A stretch of 64,000 nt of DNA from Sinorhizobium medicae. Lineage in GTDB: Bacteria > Pseudomonadota > Alphaproteobacteria > Rhizobiales > Rhizobiaceae. The position numbers and the translations under genes were made by a program. This document shows positions 17,343 to 26,335 of the stretch, piece by piece. The notes below the pieces were generated by a model that saw nothing but the letters and a program-made list of their open reading frames with translations, had not been told where the DNA came from and did not search any database. Position 1 is the first letter of the stretch. Each line of letters starts with the position of its first letter. The stretch is from contig NZ_VITA01000002.1 in assembly GCF_007827695.1 (NCBI RefSeq), positions 398,018-462,017 on the forward strand. The letters are read 5' to 3'.

Positions 17343-19688
17343 TTAGAAGTAGTCCAGCTCGTCAAACTTGGTGTCGCCGACATAGACGTCCCCGAGCGTG
17401 CGGAAGCTGATTCGGGCGCCGATTGACCAGTCGTTCGCAAGCGAACTGTCGGTGTCCCGCTCCTGCTTATAGACGATCGAGAACAATGTGTCCTGGTCGT
17501 CATAGGTGATGCCGACGCCGTTGCGGGACACGACGCCCGCATCGATATCATAGGTCACCGCGCCGAATACCGACCAATAGTCATGGAAACGATAGGCGGC
17601 AGCCGTCTGGATTTCATCCTGATCGGACGGCGAGCCGTAGGTCGGCTGCGCTTCGATCCGCGTATAGGTGAGCGCCGCCTGCCAGTTCAGCCCGAGATAG
17701 CCGACCGTTGCATCGGCCCGGCGCAGCGAAAAGTCGCTTTCGTCCAGGCGCCCGGAGAGGCTCGCCATCAGACCGGACGGGGCATCGATACCCAGCATGG
17801 CGACATAGTCGGAGCTATCGGTCTCAAGCCCCGAATCCGCACCCGCCTTGACGAGATCGTCGGTCGAGAAGGAATTGAGACCACCAAGATGAAACGACTG
17901 ACCTGCAATGGCGCGCAGACCGTAGCCGCTGTCGAAGCTCCCCGTATAGCGGAAGCCGATATTGGCGCGTGTACCGCCTTCGATGCGATCATAGCCGGAG
18001 AACTTATCGCGATCGAAGAGATTGGTCGCATCGAAGACGAAACTCTGCGCGTCTTCGTTCGGCAGTGCGCCAGCATACTGCTCGTCCGGACGCGCATAGA
18101 GCTGCGCCATAGGTTCAAGAACGTGGCTGCTCGTCTCTCCGGCGAAGAGGATAGGATAGCGGGCCTCGAGTCCGGCCGTCAACATCCGCCGCGTCTCGGC
18201 ATCGCTGCTGGTGAAGCTGCCGGTATAGCCGACCGGGTCATCCACATTCATGCCCAGTGCATCGCCGCGTGCGGCGAGCAGCGGCGTCAGCACTAGTCCG
18301 CCGGGCGCAATGAACGTCCGCTTCCATTCGAGTTCGCCGGTCAGCCTGTGCGAGGTGCCCTCAAGCCCACGGAAGCGCTCAACCCCCAGCACTGTCACAC
18401 GATCGAGACGGTTGCGCTTGATGTTGGTGAGGTTGAAGTCGGCGTTGAGTTCGCCGCCGAGGACTGGTCCCGGTGCGGTGTAGGAATAGTCGAGGACCTG
18501 GGCAACCGGCTGCTTGTTCTCGTCGATGCTGTCCGGATCTGCATCCTGGATGTCGAAGTAGAAAGCCCGCAGGTCGAAATAATTGCGCTTCCCGAGGCCC
18601 GTCAGGTAGGCCTGGTTCACATAGGTCGTGCCGTCGAAAGTCGACAGATCGTAAGTCTTGGCGAAATTGTTGTCGGATTGGACCAGGACGTTCCAGCCGA
18701 AGCTCCACCGGGGGTTTATCTCGAACTTACCCCTGGATGCGATCATGCCGCGATTGGTTTCCATCGCATCGACTGTTCCCGGCGTGAACTGCTCCCTGTC
18801 CAACTGGCTGATACCGGCGACGTTGAGCGTGTGCAGTCCGTTGTGGAACTGCTGTCGGAACTCACCCTCGAGGAGGAAACCCTGGCGGGTCAGCCCGGTG
18901 CCCGTGATCGTTGCGTCCATATGGGGCGAGATCGCCCAGTAATAGGGCACGCCCACGCCCGCGCCGAGCTTTTGCGTGTAGCGGAACAGCGGAAACAGGA
19001 ATCCGCTCTTGCGCTTGACCGTATGGTCCGGGATTTCCATCACCGGAATGTAGGCGATCGGCTTGCCGAAGAGTTCGAAATAGGCATGCTCGAGCCGAAT
19101 GGTACGAGTGCGGCCGTTCTGAATGATGCGCTGGGCCTTGATGTGCCACAGAGAGCGATGTTCCGGCTTGGTGTTGCAGGGGGTGCAGGCGGTGTAGACG
19201 GCCTTGTTGAGGATGAACTCCTCGCCGTTGCGGCGTTCGCCAGTTTCTGCGGCCAGGCGCGTCAGATCCGTCGTCTCGATCCTGAGGGCCTGGACGAAGC
19301 CGTTGCCGAAATCGTCGGTGACGTCCATCCTGTCGGCGTAGACGATGTTACCACCCGGCTCGATCAGCTGGATGTCGCCGGTCGCGAGGATACGGCCCGA
19401 CTTCTGATCGTAGTCGACCTGCCGGGCAACCATCTTGTAGCCGCCATATTCGATCTGGACGTTGCCGCGAACGGTCACCTTTTCCGTGTCGCGATTGTAG
19501 ACAAGCTCATTGGCGGTCAGCAGCAGCTTCGCATCGGCCGGAATATTCGGCTGCAGGTCGTCGATTCGCGTTCCTGCATCCTGCGCCCTGGCTGGCGCAT
19601 ACATTCCGGTGGCAAGCGTGTGCAGCGCCACGCCCGCGAGCAGGGCAGCGTTGGTAAGCTTCATGCGTTTGCGGTTGCCTGCCGCCAC
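17343..19688 (-). CDS. lptD: LPS-assembly protein LptD
   Basis: The 781-residue outer-membrane translocon inserts LPS into the outer leaflet. It has a signal peptide ending PARAQDA, a periplasmic OstA/LptA-like N-domain (LLLTANELVYNRDTEKVTVR, then VQIEYGGYKM) and a long C-terminal beta-barrel domain ending in DELDYF, with a terminal aromatic as expected for BAM substrates. A Cys pair TACTPC (around residues 160-170) may contribute to disulfide maturation. The GTG start at 19688 overlaps the lptG stop (TAGTG) and has AGGAGG upstream; an in-frame ATG a few codons later is possible. Confidence 0.95.
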   Translation of the reverse strand: MAAGNRKRMKLTNAALLAGVALHTLATGMYAPARAQDAGTRIDDLQPNIPADAKLLLTANELVYNRDTEKVTVRGNVQIEYGGYKMVARQVDYDQKSGRILATGDIQLIEPGGNIVYADRMDVTDDFGNGFVQALRIETTDLTRLAAETGERRNGEEFILNKAVYTACTPCNTKPEHRSLWHIKAQRIIQNGRTRTIRLEHAYFELFGKPIAYIPVMEIPDHTVKRKSGFLFPLFRYTQKLGAGVGVPYYWAISPHMDATITGTGLTRQGFLLEGEFRQQFHNGLHTLNVAGISQLDREQFTPGTVDAMETNRGMIASRGKFEINPRWSFGWNVLVQSDNNFAKTYDLSTFDGTTYVNQAYLTGLGKRNYFDLRAFYFDIQDADPDSIDENKQPVAQVLDYSYTAPGPVLGGELNADFNLTNIKRNRLDRVTVLGVERFRGLEGTSHRLTGELEWKRTFIAPGGLVLTPLLAARGDALGMNVDDPVGYTGSFTSSDAETRRMLTAGLEARYPILFAGETSSHVLEPMAQLYARPDEQYAGALPNEDAQSFVFDATNLFDRDKFSGYDRIEGGTRANIGFRYTGSFDSGYGLRAIAGQSFHLGGLNSFSTDDLVKAGADSGLETDSSDYVAMLGIDAPSGLMASLSGRLDESDFSLRRADATVGYLGLNWQAALTYTRIEAQPTYGSPSDQDEIQTAAAYRFHDYWSVFGAVTYDIDAGVVSRNGVGITYDDQDTLFSIVYKQERDTDSSLANDWSIGARISFRTLGDVYVGDTKFDELDYF

Positions 19689-20770
19689 TAGCCATCCTCC
19701 TGGTGCAGTAGAATCGTAGAACCCAGCGCCATCGCTACAACAACCGGCAGCCAGGCTGCAACAAAAGGAGGCACGATGCCGCTGCTCCCGAATGCTTTGA
19801 TAAGCACGGTGACGACATAAAGCACGAAGCCTGACAGGATTCCACCGAGAATCACCGACCGCGATTGATTGAACCGGCTAAATTTCAACGAGACGCAGGC
19901 GGCGATCAGCGTCATCGCCACGAGGAGCAGCGGCAGTGACATCAGAGAGTGAAATTGCGTTTCCAGGCCGTTGGTGGAAAAACCGAAGGAGCGCGCCACC
20001 TCGATCTTCCGCGGAAGGTCAAAAAACTGAATAGAATCAGCCTTTGCAAGGCGCTCCTGAACGAAATCCGGCCTCAGATTGGTGCGAAGCTGTGCCGTTT
20101 CCATACGACGGGGCAGGCGGCCGACTTCCGTCTCGACGACACCGTTAAGAAGCCAGTAACCATCTTCCAGTTTCGCCGACTTCGCATCCTGCCGGAGCGT
20201 GATCGCGCCCTGTGGATCGAAGTGGATAACGGTCACGTTGATAAGCTCCGTGCCGCCATTCTGAACAGAGCGTGCACCGATGATCGTGTCGGTGCCGTCA
20301 TAGATCTGCCGGAGCCAGGGAATCGAATTTGCGGCAGCCGACCGGGTGGAACCCCACTCCGCCTCCAGCGCTTCCGCTTTCTTGGTTCCCCAGGCGGCAA
20401 GCGGGTTGATCACGACGACCGCAAGCGCGCCGAAGATGAGGGCTCCGACCACGAACGGGCGCAGGAATTGCCAGACGGAAATGCCGGCCGCGCGGGTTAC
20501 CACCAGCTCGTATCGCCGGTTGAGAGAGATCAATGCCGCCATGGCTGCGAAAAGTGCCACGAAGGGAACCGTTTGCTGCAGAATCGTCGGAATCCGAAAC
20601 GTGGTCATCAGCAACGCACCCGATACCGTGTAATGCGGCAGGTTCGACATGCGGCTGGTCAATTCACTGAAATCGATGATGAAGATCAGCGCAAAAATTC
20701 CGATGAGGAACCAGAAGGTCGTGCGTGCGTACCGCTTGAAGAAGTAACGGCCGAGCGTGTTGAAAATCAT
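19688..20770 (-). CDS. lptG: LPS export ABC transporter permease LptG
   Basis: The 360-residue YjgP/YjgQ-family permease pairs with LptF to extract LPS from the inner membrane, powered by LptB. N-terminal transmembrane helices (FWFLIGIFALIFIIDFSEL) flank a large periplasmic beta-jellyroll-like domain (about residues 130-260), with more helices at the C-terminus. The start ATG at 20770 overlaps the lptF stop in an ATGA arrangement, and its own stop overlaps lptD. lptA, lptB and lptC are not in this window. Confidence 0.95.
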   Translation of the reverse strand: MIFNTLGRYFFKRYARTTFWFLIGIFALIFIIDFSELTSRMSNLPHYTVSGALLMTTFRIPTILQQTVPFVALFAAMAALISLNRRYELVVTRAAGISVWQFLRPFVVGALIFGALAVVVINPLAAWGTKKAEALEAEWGSTRSAAANSIPWLRQIYDGTDTIIGARSVQNGGTELINVTVIHFDPQGAITLRQDAKSAKLEDGYWLLNGVVETEVGRLPRRMETAQLRTNLRPDFVQERLAKADSIQFFDLPRKIEVARSFGFSTNGLETQFHSLMSLPLLLVAMTLIAACVSLKFSRFNQSRSVILGGILSGFVLYVVTVLIKAFGSSGIVPPFVAAWLPVVVAMALGSTILLHQEDG

Positions 20771-21939
20771 GAGGGCTGCTCCCCGTCGGCGCCCGCCGGC
20801 CGTACGAGACGGAGCCGGACCATGAGGTCCGAGAGCTTTTCCTGCCAGGTCATGGGTATGTCGAGGCGGCGGTTGCTGGCAAGCTGCTGGATGGCGAGCG
20901 CTCCCGTAGCCAGCGGGATCAGATACATGAGCGGTACGAACCACACCGAATCTTCGGCACTGTTGGCGGCGTAGAAAGTCATCCAGCGTATGACCAGAGC
21001 CGCTCCCAGGGCGCTGACCATCGGATGCACCCGTGCCTCTCGATGTGAGCGGGCATCACTGCTGGCCACAAGCGCGATAAGACCGAAGAGCAACGGAAAG
21101 GTCCATTCGGTGAAGCGTCGATGCAGCTCCGCAGCAAAGGCGCGCGGAGCTCTCTTATAGGCTTCGTCGTCCGGATCGGGATCGAGCAGATAGAAGAGAT
21201 CGCGGTCCTTGGCGCGGATATTTGCCTCTCCCGTCATCCTCGTGAGGTCCGTGAGGTCGAAGGCATAGGAGTCGAACTTGATGATGGAAACGTCGCCATC
21301 CGGCAGTTTGCGGTGGACCTCCCCGTCCTTCATCACGAGCGCCGAGCGTCCCTCGTCCACGGCTCCTTCGCGTGCATAATAGACGAGTTCGAAATTCGGA
21401 TCACGCGCATCGGCGACGAAGATGCCGTGCAGCACGCCGCCGCTTCGGCGGGCACCCACCTGCACGTAAAGCCCGTCCGTGATCTTGCGAAAGGCGTTTT
21501 CCTGGACCACCGAGGCGAGCAGATCCGCGTGGGCGGTCGCAATCATCTTGCGTACCGATACACGCGAATAGGGCTCGACGAAATTGTCGATGGTGAAGGA
21601 GAGGACGCTCAGTCCGGCTGCGAGAAACATCACGGGCCGAATGATGGACATGCGCGAACTGCCGGCCGCGCTGAGCACCGTAAGTTCCGAATCGGTGTTC
21701 ATCGAGCTCAGTGTCTGCGTCACACCGATCACCAGTGCAAACGGCAGAATAATGGGCACGACCGACGGCAGGATCAGCGTCGCGAGCTTCAGGAAGGCGA
21801 TGATCGACTGTCCGCTGTCGGTGACGAGATTGACATTGGCGAGGGCCTGCGTGGTCCACACGATGCCCATCAGCGGCAGGAGCGTCGCCAGGAACATGAT
21901 CGTGGCGCGCCGGAATATGTAGCGTTCGATCAGCTTCAT
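20767..21939 (-). CDS. lptF: LPS export ABC transporter permease LptF
   Basis: The 390-residue LptF begins MKLIERYIFRRATIMFLATL and has the conserved LSAAGSSRMSIIRPV segment and NDFVEP-like periplasmic entry (TIDNFVEPYSR). It forms the heterodimeric permease with LptG. The start at 21939 is the standard LptF N-terminus; longer readings run into sequence with no family similarity. It is the first gene of the leftward lptF-lptG-lptD-surA-pdxA-rsmA block and is divergent from pepA. Confidence 0.95.
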   Translation of the reverse strand: MKLIERYIFRRATIMFLATLLPLMGIVWTTQALANVNLVTDSGQSIIAFLKLATLILPSVVPIILPFALVIGVTQTLSSMNTDSELTVLSAAGSSRMSIIRPVMFLAAGLSVLSFTIDNFVEPYSRVSVRKMIATAHADLLASVVQENAFRKITDGLYVQVGARRSGGVLHGIFVADARDPNFELVYYAREGAVDEGRSALVMKDGEVHRKLPDGDVSIIKFDSYAFDLTDLTRMTGEANIRAKDRDLFYLLDPDPDDEAYKRAPRAFAAELHRRFTEWTFPLLFGLIALVASSDARSHREARVHPMVSALGAALVIRWMTFYAANSAEDSVWFVPLMYLIPLATGALAIQQLASNRRLDIPMTWQEKLSDLMVRLRLVRPAGADGEQPS

Positions 21940-22253
21940 AGCCGTATCCGGTCCAAGGTCCTGCTCAATTCTTATGCCGTTCGTTTTGCGGACGAGCCTG
22001 CAATATTTTGCCAGCCGGTCTGGCCCGTCGTCATCCCCGCACCGCGAATCGGAATTTGCGGCAACAGAGAAAATATAAGCCGAAGAACTTCGGTTAACCG
22101 CATGTAAACATGTGCGAGCATCTTGCCAAGCGCCTGAAAAGCGAGAAGGGTGCGGCCCACAGCTTCGATCGCCGCCGACGTCACGAATGTCGGTCACTGT
22201 AGCCGTCCGGTAACAGGCCGGACGCCGCCGTAAGAAAGTGCCTGGAGTCCTGC
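21940..22253. other. lptF-pepA divergent intergenic region
   Basis: This 314-bp spacer should contain promoters for both arms, but no clear -35/-10 pair could be assigned. Small dyads are visible: CCGAAG-AA-CTTCGG at 22080-22093, CATGT-AA-ACATG at 22101-22112 and GTCCGG/CCGGAC at 22205-22223, the last just upstream of the pepA ribosome-binding site. No convincing ORF is present. Confidence 0.45.
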
Positions 22254-23747
22254 ATGCCGACGAAATTTGAGTTCTCTTTCAGTAAATCCCACCGCCCGGC
22301 GGGCGGCGTCGCGGTTCTCCTGCAGGCTGCAGGTGCCAAAGAAGCAGCCGGTGCCGCCGTTGCCGATCCGGAGAGCGTTCTTGCCAAGGCAGCGAAGATC
22401 GGCAAGTTCACAGGCAAAGCACTCTCGACCCTCGACGTCATTGCCCCGCACGGTTCGCCGGCAGATCGCATCGTGCTTCTCGGCGTTGGCCACGCGGCCG
22501 GAATGGGCGATCACGACTGGTTGAAGGCCGGTGGCGCCGCGGCCGCGAAATTGCGGTCCGCCGAAAAGATCACGGTCTTTCTCGACGCTCCCGGCATTGA
22601 GGTCACCGGCAAGGCAGCCGCGGACTTCGCCCTTGGGATGGAGATGAACGCCTACAGCTTCGAGAGCTACAAGACCCGGAAATCGGATGATGAGCCGAAG
22701 ACGACACAGAAACCGGTCAAGGTCACCATCGTCACCGCCACTGTGATCGCCGCGAAAAAGGCATTCGGGACCGCCCAGGCGGTTGGTGAGGGTGTGTTTC
22801 TGGCGCGCGACCTCGTCAACGAGCCCGCCAACGTCCTCGGCCCCGTGGAGTTCGCCGCGCGTGCCAAGGAACTGGAAAAACTTGGCGTCGAGGTCGAGAT
22901 CCTGACCGAGCGGGAGATGAAGAAGCTCGGCATGGGCGCACTTCTCGGCGTGGCACAGGGTTCGTCCCGCCCGCCGCGGCTTGTCGTCATGCAATGGAAA
23001 GGCGGTAAGGCCAAGGACAAGTCCGTCGCCTTCATCGGCAAGGGCGTTGTCTTCGACACGGGCGGCATCTCCATCAAGCCCGCTTCCGGCATGGAGGACA
23101 TGAAGGGCGACATGGGCGGAGCGGCGGCAGTGACCGGCCTCATGCATGTCCTTGCCGCACGCAAGGCGGCCGTCAACGCGATCGGCATCATCGGCCTGGT
23201 CGAGAATATGCCCGACGGAAGCGCACAGAGACCGGGAGACATCGTGACGTCGATGTCCGGGCAGACGATCGAGGTGATCAACACCGATGCCGAAGGCAGA
23301 CTCGTTCTGGGCGATGCTCTCTGGTACTGCAATGACCGGTTCAAGCCGCAGCTGATGATCGATCTTGCAACGCTGACGGGCGCAATCATGGTGGCGCTCA
23401 GCAATCATTACGCCGGATTGTTTTCGAACGACGACCGCCTGGCCGAGCAGTTGCTTGCGGCCGGTCTCGTCACGCAGGAGCGGCTGTGGCGGATGCCGCT
23501 CGGCAAGGAATATGACAAGATGATCGATAGCAAGTTCGCCGATATGAAGAACACCGGCGGCAGGCACGGCGGCTCGGTCACCGCGGCGCAGTTCCTGAAG
23601 CGGTTCGTCAAGGATACGCCCTGGGCGCATCTCGATATCGCCGGCACCGCAATGGGATCTCCCACCGACGAGCTCAACCAGTCCTGGGGCTCTGGTTTCG
23701 GCGTTCGCCTTCTCGACCAGCTGGTGCGTGCGAACTACGAATCGTGA
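22254..23747 (+). CDS. pepA: leucyl aminopeptidase (M17)
   Basis: This 497-residue M17 peptidase is a cytosolic hexameric two-metal exopeptidase in this family. The catalytic signature NTDAEGRL is present, with upstream metal ligands in [19 protein letters not shown] and the [12 protein letters not shown] segment. The start ATG at 22254 follows GGAG. It transcribes divergently from the LPS-export operon and is followed 19 bp later by holC, the usual pepA-holC pairing in proteobacteria. E. coli PepA also acts as a DNA-binding protein; nothing here tests that. Confidence 0.96.
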   Translation: MPTKFEFSFSKSHRPAGGVAVLLQAAGAKEAAGAAVADPESVLAKAAKIGKFTGKALSTLDVIAPHGSPADRIVLLGVGHAAGMGDHDWLKAGGAAAAKLRSAEKITVFLDAPGIEVTGKAAADFALGMEMNAYSFESYKTRKSDDEPKTTQKPVKVTIVTATVIAAKKAFGTAQAVGEGVFLARDLVNEPANVLGPVEFAARAKELEKLGVEVEILTEREMKKLGMGALLGVAQGSSRPPRLVVMQWKGGKAKDKSVAFIGKGVVFDTGGISIKPASGMEDMKGDMGGAAAVTGLMHVLAARKAAVNAIGIIGLVENMPDGSAQRPGDIVTSMSGQTIEVINTDAEGRLVLGDALWYCNDRFKPQLMIDLATLTGAIMVALSNHYAGLFSNDDRLAEQLLAAGLVTQERLWRMPLGKEYDKMIDSKFADMKNTGGRHGGSVTAAQFLKRFVKDTPWAHLDIAGTAMGSPTDELNQSWGSGFGVRLLDQLVRANYES

Positions 23748-23766
23748 GAGTTCGCCCGAGATCGGA

Positions 23767-24216
23767 ATGACCGAAGTTCTTTTCTACCACCTGACGGAAT
23801 CCAAGCTCGAGGACGCTTTGCCGCCGCTGCTCGACAAGAGCATTGAGCGCGGCTGGCGGGTGGTCGTGCAGACTGTCGATGCGGAACGGCGCGACGCTCT
23901 GGATACGCATCTATGGGTCTATCGAGACGATAGCTTCCTGCCGCACGGCACGGATGCGGGCGATTTCGCCACCGAGCAGCCTATTCTTGTCGTTGCCGAT
24001 CACGGCAATCAGAATGCCGCGACCGTGCGCTTTCTCGTCGACGGAGCGGAGCCGCCTCCGGTTTCCGACTACGAGCGGGTGGTCTTCATGTTCGACGGCT
24101 ACGACCAGCAGCAGCTCGATGCCGCTCGCGATCAGTGGAAGCGGCTCAAAGGCGAGGGCCACAACCTCACCTATTGGCAGCAGAACCGTGACGGAAGATG
24201 GGAGAAGAAGGCATGA
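23767..24216 (+). CDS. holC: DNA polymerase III subunit chi
   Basis: The 149-residue chi subunit connects the clamp-loader complex to SSB in the replisome. The N-terminal MTEVLFYHLT, the W-rich WRVVVQT and LWVYRDDSFLPHG, and the central FDGYDQQQLDAAR are typical of alphaproteobacterial HolC. ATG 23767 is 19 bp downstream of pepA. Length is normal. No psi (HolD) gene is visible nearby. Confidence 0.93.
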   Translation: MTEVLFYHLTESKLEDALPPLLDKSIERGWRVVVQTVDAERRDALDTHLWVYRDDSFLPHGTDAGDFATEQPILVVADHGNQNAATVRFLVDGAEPPPVSDYERVVFMFDGYDQQQLDAARDQWKRLKGEGHNLTYWQQNRDGRWEKKA

Positions 24217-24315
24217 TTTCGAGGGTTTGAGGGCGCCTCATGCCCCCATCCCCGCCGGCAATTTCTCCCGCAGTCCGGACAAATGTTCCAGGAGCGCCCG
24301 ATGCAGCGCCTCTCA

Positions 24316-25242
24316 TCAATCGTGGAATGCTTCCACGAATTTGCGGCGACCGAGCATGAAGGCGTCGGCCACATGCCGGAGGGGAGCCAGATCGACATCG
24401 GACCTACCGGCCTTGATGATCTCGGCAAAACGCCGATACAGCATCGGATACTCCTGCTCGGGCTCCTCATGGACGATCTTGCCGTCAATGGCGAGTTTGG
24501 CGCCGCCCTCGGAAAGCACCATCTCGCCCGCGCCGGTTGATGCGACGATGTCCCAGCTCTGCTTGCCGGTCTGGCGCCAATCGAACTCGGCAGCCACGTC
24601 AAGCTTTTCGGCATCGCTGAAGGCGATCATGGCAGCGATCGGAGCGTCGCGGTTTTCGGGGAATTCAAGCGTCGCCGAAGTGATGAAGACCGGGCGGGGC
24701 AGGATATGGGTCATGATCGAGAGTGCATTTATGCCAGGATCGAAGACGCCGAGCCCGCCGGCTGCCCAGATCCATTCCTGGTTGGGATGCCAATGGCGAA
24801 CATCTTCCTTCCAGATGATGCGGACTTTATCAACCGCCGTCGACGCCAGAAACGTCTTTGCCGCTTCGACTGCCGGCGCATAGCGCGAGTGCCAGCTTGC
24901 AAAGAGCGAGACGCCCTTTTCCTGCGCCAGTGCCTCGAGGTCCGCCACCTCGCTCAAGGTCGCGCCCGGTGGCTTTTCCAGGAAGACGTGCTTGCGGGCC
25001 GAAAGCGCGGAACGGGCCGCCTCATAGCGGTATTGGGGCGGCATGCAGAGCGAAACCGCCTCGATCGCCGGCACCGCATCGAGCATCGCCTCGATCGATT
25101 TGAAATTCTCGATTCCGTCCACAGTTCCGTGGCGGCTCGCGGCTGCGATCAGCCGGTAGTCCGCGTTCTTCGCGAGGGCCGGCAGATGTTGGTCGCGCAC
25201 AATCTTGCCGACGCCGACAATGGCAATTTGGATGGGGGACAT
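24316..25242 (-). CDS. Gfo/Idh/MocA-family oxidoreductase (aldose 1-dehydrogenase-like, possibly D-galactose dehydrogenase)
   Basis: The 308-residue NAD(P)-dependent dehydrogenase has an N-terminal Rossmann motif (IAIVGVGKIVRDQHLPAL) and the family EKP signature at residues 89-91 (FLEKPPGATLSEV). A C-terminal substrate domain contains GGLGVFDPGINALSI. Overall texture is that of rhizobial proteins annotated as D-galactose or L-arabinose 1-dehydrogenase. No sugar transporter or lactonase gene is adjacent, so the substrate is uncertain. It converges on holC with 99 bp between, in which nothing is seen. Confidence 0.8.
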   Translation of the reverse strand: MSPIQIAIVGVGKIVRDQHLPALAKNADYRLIAAASRHGTVDGIENFKSIEAMLDAVPAIEAVSLCMPPQYRYEAARSALSARKHVFLEKPPGATLSEVADLEALAQEKGVSLFASWHSRYAPAVEAAKTFLASTAVDKVRIIWKEDVRHWHPNQEWIWAAGGLGVFDPGINALSIMTHILPRPVFITSATLEFPENRDAPIAAMIAFSDAEKLDVAAEFDWRQTGKQSWDIVASTGAGEMVLSEGGAKLAIDGKIVHEEPEQEYPMLYRRFAEIIKAGRSDVDLAPLRHVADAFMLGRRKFVEAFHD

Positions 25243-25441
25243 GGTGTTTCGCCCTGATTAGTATGATTTATTCCGGACCCTTGTAGCAGATTGGAAACGG
25301 CGGACAAGTCGGCATCCGGTTACAAGAATTAGCCTAGCGCCCTGGGTGGACAAGATGGAACACAAATCTATTTTGTCCGTCTCCTGTCGAGGCGTTCTGC
25401 CTTGCAGCGGTTTTTTCGGCCCAGCGAAGTCAGGATTTCAG

Positions 25442-26281
25442 ATGCCACATATTCGTCTTGCGACGCGGGCTGAGCTCGAGACGGTTATCGACTGGGCCGC
25501 CAAGGAGGGATGGAATCCCGGCCTGGAGGACGGCAACGCGTTCTGGGCCGCCGATCCCGAAGGCTATTGGGTGGCCGTTGAAGAAGACCGGCTTGCCGCC
25601 GCCATTTCTCTCGTCCGCTATGGGAGCGGATACGCCTTTCTCGGCTTTTTTATCGCCGATGAGGAATATCGGGGCCGGGGCATCGGCCTCGAACTCTGGA
25701 AGTGGGCAATCGCGAGGGCCGAAGGACGGACCGTAGGACTCGACGGGGTCGCGTCCCAGCAGGAGAATTATCGCAGGTCGGGTTTCGACTGGTCGCATGC
25801 GAATATTCGCTACGGCGGCGTGGTGAACGTCACCGAGCCGCCCGGAACCGAGCTTGTCGATGTGGCGCCCGTGCATGCGGCGGCCCTGATCGATTATGAC
25901 ATGAGGTTCAATCCCACCCGGCGCGAGGCTTTCCTGCGCGAATGGACCAAGCAACTGCAGACCCGCAGAAGCGTCGTCCTTTTGCGGGACGGGGCAATCG
26001 CCGGTTACGGAACGATCCGAAAGTGCCGCGAAGGCTACAAGGTCGGTCCCCTGCTGGCCGATAACGAGACCGGTGCGGATCTCTTATTCCGCAAGCTCGC
26101 GGCCGGCATTGGGGAAGAACGTGTCTATCTGGACGTCCCGGAACCGAACGCGTCGGCACGGGCACTGTGCACGCGCTACAACATGAAGCCCGTTTTCGAG
26201 ACCGCCCGCATGTATCGCGGGCCGGCACCCGATCTGCCGCTTGCTCGTATTTACGGGATCACGACCTTCGAGCTGGGTTAG
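25442..26281 (+). CDS. GNAT-family N-acetyltransferase with YitH-type C-terminal domain
   Basis: The 279-residue protein has an N-terminal GNAT fold with the acetyl-CoA-binding motif YRGRGIGLELWKWA (around residues 77-90). A second acetyltransferase-like domain, as in YitH/PF18014 proteins, runs from about residue 150 to the end. GNAT enzymes transfer acetyl groups to amines; the acceptor is unknown. ATG 25442 gives the canonical MPHIRLAT start, and upstream in-frame ATGs at 25346 and 25355 extend into non-homologous sequence. It is monocistronic, facing the ABC-F gene across 54 bp. Confidence 0.85.
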   Translation: MPHIRLATRAELETVIDWAAKEGWNPGLEDGNAFWAADPEGYWVAVEEDRLAAAISLVRYGSGYAFLGFFIADEEYRGRGIGLELWKWAIARAEGRTVGLDGVASQQENYRRSGFDWSHANIRYGGVVNVTEPPGTELVDVAPVHAAALIDYDMRFNPTRREAFLREWTKQLQTRRSVVLLRDGAIAGYGTIRKCREGYKVGPLLADNETGADLLFRKLAAGIGEERVYLDVPEPNASARALCTRYNMKPVFETARMYRGPAPDLPLARIYGITTFELG

Positions 26282-26335
26282 AGCCCTTCCTGGAAAAATC
26301 CGTGACGGTTCCGGCCGGGAAGCCCTGCCGGACGT

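Noticed and set aside
20771..20944. N-terminal extension of LptG
   Set aside because: It overlaps the 3' end of lptF with no homology; the ATGA overlap at 20770 gives the family-standard start.
22194..23630. 478-codon minus-strand frame opposite pepA
   Set aside because: Antisense shadow of a conserved peptidase gene.
24217..24315. Frameshifted C-terminal part of the Gfo/Idh gene
   Set aside because: An open minus-strand frame continues through the spacer, but the oxidoreductase already has normal length and a normal end; no homology supports more.
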